The notes under the pieces: model-generated
Database searches by the model: none
Seen by the model: the letters and a program-made list of their open reading frames with translations, nothing else
What the model was told of the DNA's origin: nothing
Assembly (NCBI GenBank): GCA_017479035.1
Contig: JAFVCR010000120.1
Span: forward strand, 1 to 6,007
Source of the DNA: Kiritimatiellia bacterium
GTDB lineage: Bacteria; Verrucomicrobiota; Kiritimatiellia; RFP12; UBA1067
Direction: 5' to 3'
Length of the DNA: 6,007 nt
Translations under genes and position numbers: made by a program
Shown: piece by piece, positions 4,456 through 6,007 of the stretch
Numbering within the stretch: the first letter of the stretch is position 1
Layout: every line of letters begins with the position of its first letter

Positions 4456-5601
4456 TCAGCCGGCACGCAGGACTAGGAGGGTTATCTCCTGCGGATTGCA
4501 TATGCGCATGGGGAAGCCCGCCCACTGGCCAGAGCCGGGGTGGACGAACAGCAGCACGCCGTGTTCGGCGTAGAAGCCGCGCACATGGCCTTCGTTGGCG
4601 TTGGCGATGATAGTTGCAAGCCCGGGCATCGCGCCGCCGTGCGTGTGGCCGGAAAGTTGCAACCGCACGCCTTCTCTGGCGTGTTTTGCAAGGCGCACGG
4701 GTCTGTGGGCGAGCAGGATTTTGAACGCATCGGCGGGGGCGGATGCAAAAGCAAGGCGCGCGTCCGGCCCGGAGAACGCTTCACCATAGGGATTGCGCAT
4801 TGCCATGCCTTGCGGATCCATTATGCCGCCTATGGCGATATGTGCGTCGCCACGCTCGAGGATACGGTGGGAGTTCTCCAGCATGGCGATGCCGCACTTT
4901 GCGAAAACCTCGCGCCATACATCGTAGCCCACATAGAACTCGTGGTTGCCGGTGCATCCGAAAACGCCAAATTTGGCCTTCAATCCCGCAAGCGGAGCCA
5001 CGTCCCCTTCGATCTCGTCTACGGGGGCATCGACTATATCGCCTGTTATCGCCACTACGTCGGCATCGAGGGAATTGACGATTTCCACGATTTTCTCCGT
5101 GCGGCGGCGCGGTGCGGCGGAGGATATGTGAAGGTCGGAAAGATGCACTATGCGCAAACCGTCGAACGCCGGCGGGAGCAAGGAGAGGGAAAGTTCGCGT
5201 TTTACCGTGCGCGGGATGCGCCATGCTTCGCCATGTCCGGATGCAGTGGCGGCCAACGCGCCGGCGGCGGCGATGGCGGCGGTGGCGCGTTCGCTCTTCA
5301 AATGGGGGCGCAGAATTTTCGCTAGCCGCTCCAGAGAGGCAAAGAGCATGGAAAATGCGGCCAGCAGCATTGCAAACGAATACGCGATGCTCCATATGCG
5401 CACCACCGCGCCCGGCAGCAGGGGCAGGAACGCACTGCCGCCAAAGGCGCGGAAAGCGGCGAATTTGGCGAAACACACGCCCAACGCCAGCCACACGGCA
5501 ATGCGCAACGCACGGCTCTGCACCGCTTTTTTCACGAAAAACGGCCATGTCGCAAGCCATGCGAAAAACGGCAATGCGTAAAATATAAGCCACAAAAACA
5601 T
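4456..5601 (-). CDS. Membrane-anchored metallophosphoesterase (YkuE/YaeI-like)
   Basis: A 381-residue protein with hydrophobic helices at about 2-24, 33-50 and 64-88, a weaker one near 107-119, and then a C-terminal calcineurin-like phosphoesterase domain. The dinuclear metal motifs appear in order: DLH at 156-158, GD at 187-188, GNHE at 218-221, His299 in LLAHRP, and GHTHGG at 318-323. YkuE/YaeI relatives hydrolyse phosphoesters, sometimes of lipid-linked substrates, at the membrane; the substrate here is unknown. ATG at 5599-5601 is chosen as start because a TTGCAT-17-TATAAT promoter ends only 6 bases before it. The upstream in-frame GTG at 5625 would put the -10 box inside the coding sequence. 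Translation is probably leaderless. The gene converges on acpP and diverges from the tRNA gene. Confidence 0.9.
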   Translation of the reverse strand: MFLWLIFYALPFFAWLATWPFFVKKAVQSRALRIAVWLALGVCFAKFAAFRAFGGSAFLPLLPGAVVRIWSIAYSFAMLLAAFSMLFASLERLAKILRPHLKSERATAAIAAAGALAATASGHGEAWRIPRTVKRELSLSLLPPAFDGLRIVHLSDLHISSAAPRRRTEKIVEIVNSLDADVVAITGDIVDAPVDEIEGDVAPLAGLKAKFGVFGCTGNHEFYVGYDVWREVFAKCGIAMLENSHRILERGDAHIAIGGIMDPQGMAMRNPYGEAFSGPDARLAFASAPADAFKILLAHRPVRLAKHAREGVRLQLSGHTHGGAMPGLATIIANANEGHVRGFYAEHGVLLFVHPGSGQWAGFPMRICNPQEITLLVLRAG

Positions 5602-5607
5602 GCCTTG

Positions 5608-5636
5608 ATTATACACCATAGCCACGGCGGATGCAA
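5608..5636 (-). promoter_or_regulatory. Promoter of the metallophosphoesterase gene, giving a leaderless transcript
   Basis: On the minus strand, TTGCAT (5636-5631), a 17-bp spacer and TATAAT (5613-5608) precede the ATG at 5601 by 6 bases. The expected transcription start falls at or within the start codon, as for aroA. Confidence 0.82.
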
Positions 5637-5650
5637 TGATTTTATGCGCA

Positions 5651-5858
5651 AAATAGTTTGCAGTGTGCAGTTTGAAAATGCAATCAACGCAGAGGAGCAG
5701 AGATTCGAGAGAGTGTGTACTGTGGGGACGCGGGCATCTCGCCCGCGGAGGGTTTGCGGAGTGCAGTCATGGATGCGGCGCGACAACGGCAAACTGCACA
5801 CTGCAAACTGCACACTGCAAACTATTTCGGGGGATCCAAAAATCCGGGATATGGGAGA
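5651..5858 (+). repeat. Interspersed repeat, copy B, with 24-bp inverted repeats
   Basis: Bases 5714-5855 correspond to copy A at 751-885, and the right-end motif AAAATCCGGGATATGGGAGA (5839-5858) is retained with three changes. No matching left terminal repeat is found, so this copy is truncated or rebuilt. Instead, 5651-5674 is the perfect reverse complement of 5804-5827 (24 bp), adding an inverted outer pair absent from copy A. The GC-rich hairpin persists as CGCGGGC (5729-5735) with GCCCGCG (5741-5747). It fills most of the 320-base divergent gap 5602-5921, which contains no gene. Confidence 0.8.
5791..5822 (+). repeat. Tandem 14-bp repeat inside copy B
   Basis: The unit AAACTGCACACTGC occurs twice in direct succession (5791-5804 and 5805-5818), followed by AAAC. 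Copy A has one 7-base half unit less, so this tract differs in length between copies, as expected from replication slippage. Confidence 0.8.
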
Positions 5859-5872
5859 ATATAATTTTCCGC

Positions 5873-5901
5873 TTGCAAATGTGCGGATGTTTTGGTATAA
5901 T
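5873..5901 (+). promoter_or_regulatory. Promoter of the tRNA-Leu gene
   Basis: TTGCAA at 5873-5878 and TATAAT at 5896-5901 are separated by 17 bp. Transcription should start near 5908, giving a 5' leader of about 14 bases before the mature tRNA. The spacer and -10 region are nearly identical to the macrodomain promoter. Confidence 0.85.
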
Positions 5902-5921
5902 ATCGCTCGTTTTCACGCACT

Positions 5922-6006
5922 GCTCGGGTGGTGAAATTGGCAGACACGCATGCTTGAGGTGCATGTGGAGAGATCCTTGCGGGTTCGAGTCCCGCCCCGA
6001 GCACCA
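5922..6006 (+). tRNA. tRNA-Leu (anticodon GAG)
   Basis: The acceptor stem GCTCGGG (5922-5928) pairs perfectly with CCCGAGC (5996-6002), followed by discriminator A and an encoded CCA (6004-6006). The anticodon stem CATGC/GCATG (5949-5953, 5961-5965) encloses loop TTGAGGT with anticodon GAG at 5956-5958, which reads CUC and CUU. The T arm is GCGGG-TTCGAGT-CCCGC (5979-5995). The long variable arm between the anticodon and T arms (about 13 bases) and the A discriminator fit a leucine class II tRNA. The gene is complete and has its own promoter; its terminator lies outside the window. Confidence 0.96.
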
Positions 6007-6007
6007 A

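Noticed and set aside
4129..4573. Plus-strand frames of 115 and 91 residues through the palindrome
   Set aside because: They start inside a terminator or palindrome arm, lack ribosome-binding sites and are composed of repeat sequence; the second runs antisense into the phosphoesterase gene.
4540..5325. 261-residue plus-strand frame opposite the metallophosphoesterase
   Set aside because: Antisense to a frame with a full metallophosphoesterase motif set; glycine- and arginine-rich with no domain.
5791..5822. Possible CRISPR array
   Set aside because: Only two 14-bp units in direct contact, with no spacers and no cas genes; this is a simple tandem repeat.
5532..5964. Open frames across the second repeat (93, 109 and 65 residues)
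   Set aside because: Same reason; one also runs across the promoter of the metallophosphoesterase gene and into its coding sequence, another across the tRNA promoter.

Overview
The window is a compact bacterial chromosome segment with a GC-rich coding bias and housekeeping genes. No lineage marker fixes the organism. The interspersed repeat, whose minus-strand translation contains the string GRDARVPTVH, is of a kind I recall from genomes of the Planctomycetes-Verrucomicrobia-Chlamydiae superphylum (Lentisphaerota, Kiritimatiellota, Verrucomicrobiota). I therefore lean towards that group, but this is a recollection and not a search result.

Layout from left to right. Positions 1-555 hold the 3' end of a phosphomannomutase/phosphoglucomutase gene, closed by a strong terminator. 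Positions 617-1102 carry no gene. They contain a probable miniature transposable element (642-888, 20-bp imperfect terminal inverted repeats flanked by a 5-bp GTTGT duplication) and then the promoter and leader of a two-gene ADP-ribose unit: a MacroD-type macrodomain hydrolase (1103-1627) and a Nudix ADP-ribose pyrophosphatase (1698-2234). A remnant of the same repeat family precedes aroA (EPSP synthase, 2358-3632), which appears to be transcribed as a leaderless mRNA. Next is acpP (acyl carrier protein, 3823-4086) with its own promoter, Shine-Dalgarno site and terminator. The convergent gap 4087-4455 contains an unusually large, nearly palindromic structure (4176-4361). A membrane-anchored metallophosphoesterase runs on the minus strand (4456-5601), also apparently leaderless. 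The divergent gap 5602-5921 holds a second copy of the interspersed repeat, followed by the promoter of a tRNA-Leu(GAG) gene (5922-6006).

How the genes fit together. The macrodomain and Nudix enzymes form a plausible consecutive pathway: release of ADP-ribose from O-acetyl-ADP-ribose or modified targets, then cleavage to AMP and ribose 5-phosphate. The other genes are unrelated housekeeping functions (sugar phosphate, shikimate, fatty acid, phosphoesterase, tRNA), each in its own transcription unit. Four promoters share TTGCAA or TTGCAT, a 17-bp spacer and TATAAT; a fifth has TTAACA, a 17-bp spacer and TATAAT. Two of the five place the -10 box only 6-7 bases before the ATG. The most noteworthy material is non-coding: the miniature element with its target duplication, its dispersed relatives, and the large palindrome. 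I see no evidence of a phage, defence or CRISPR system.
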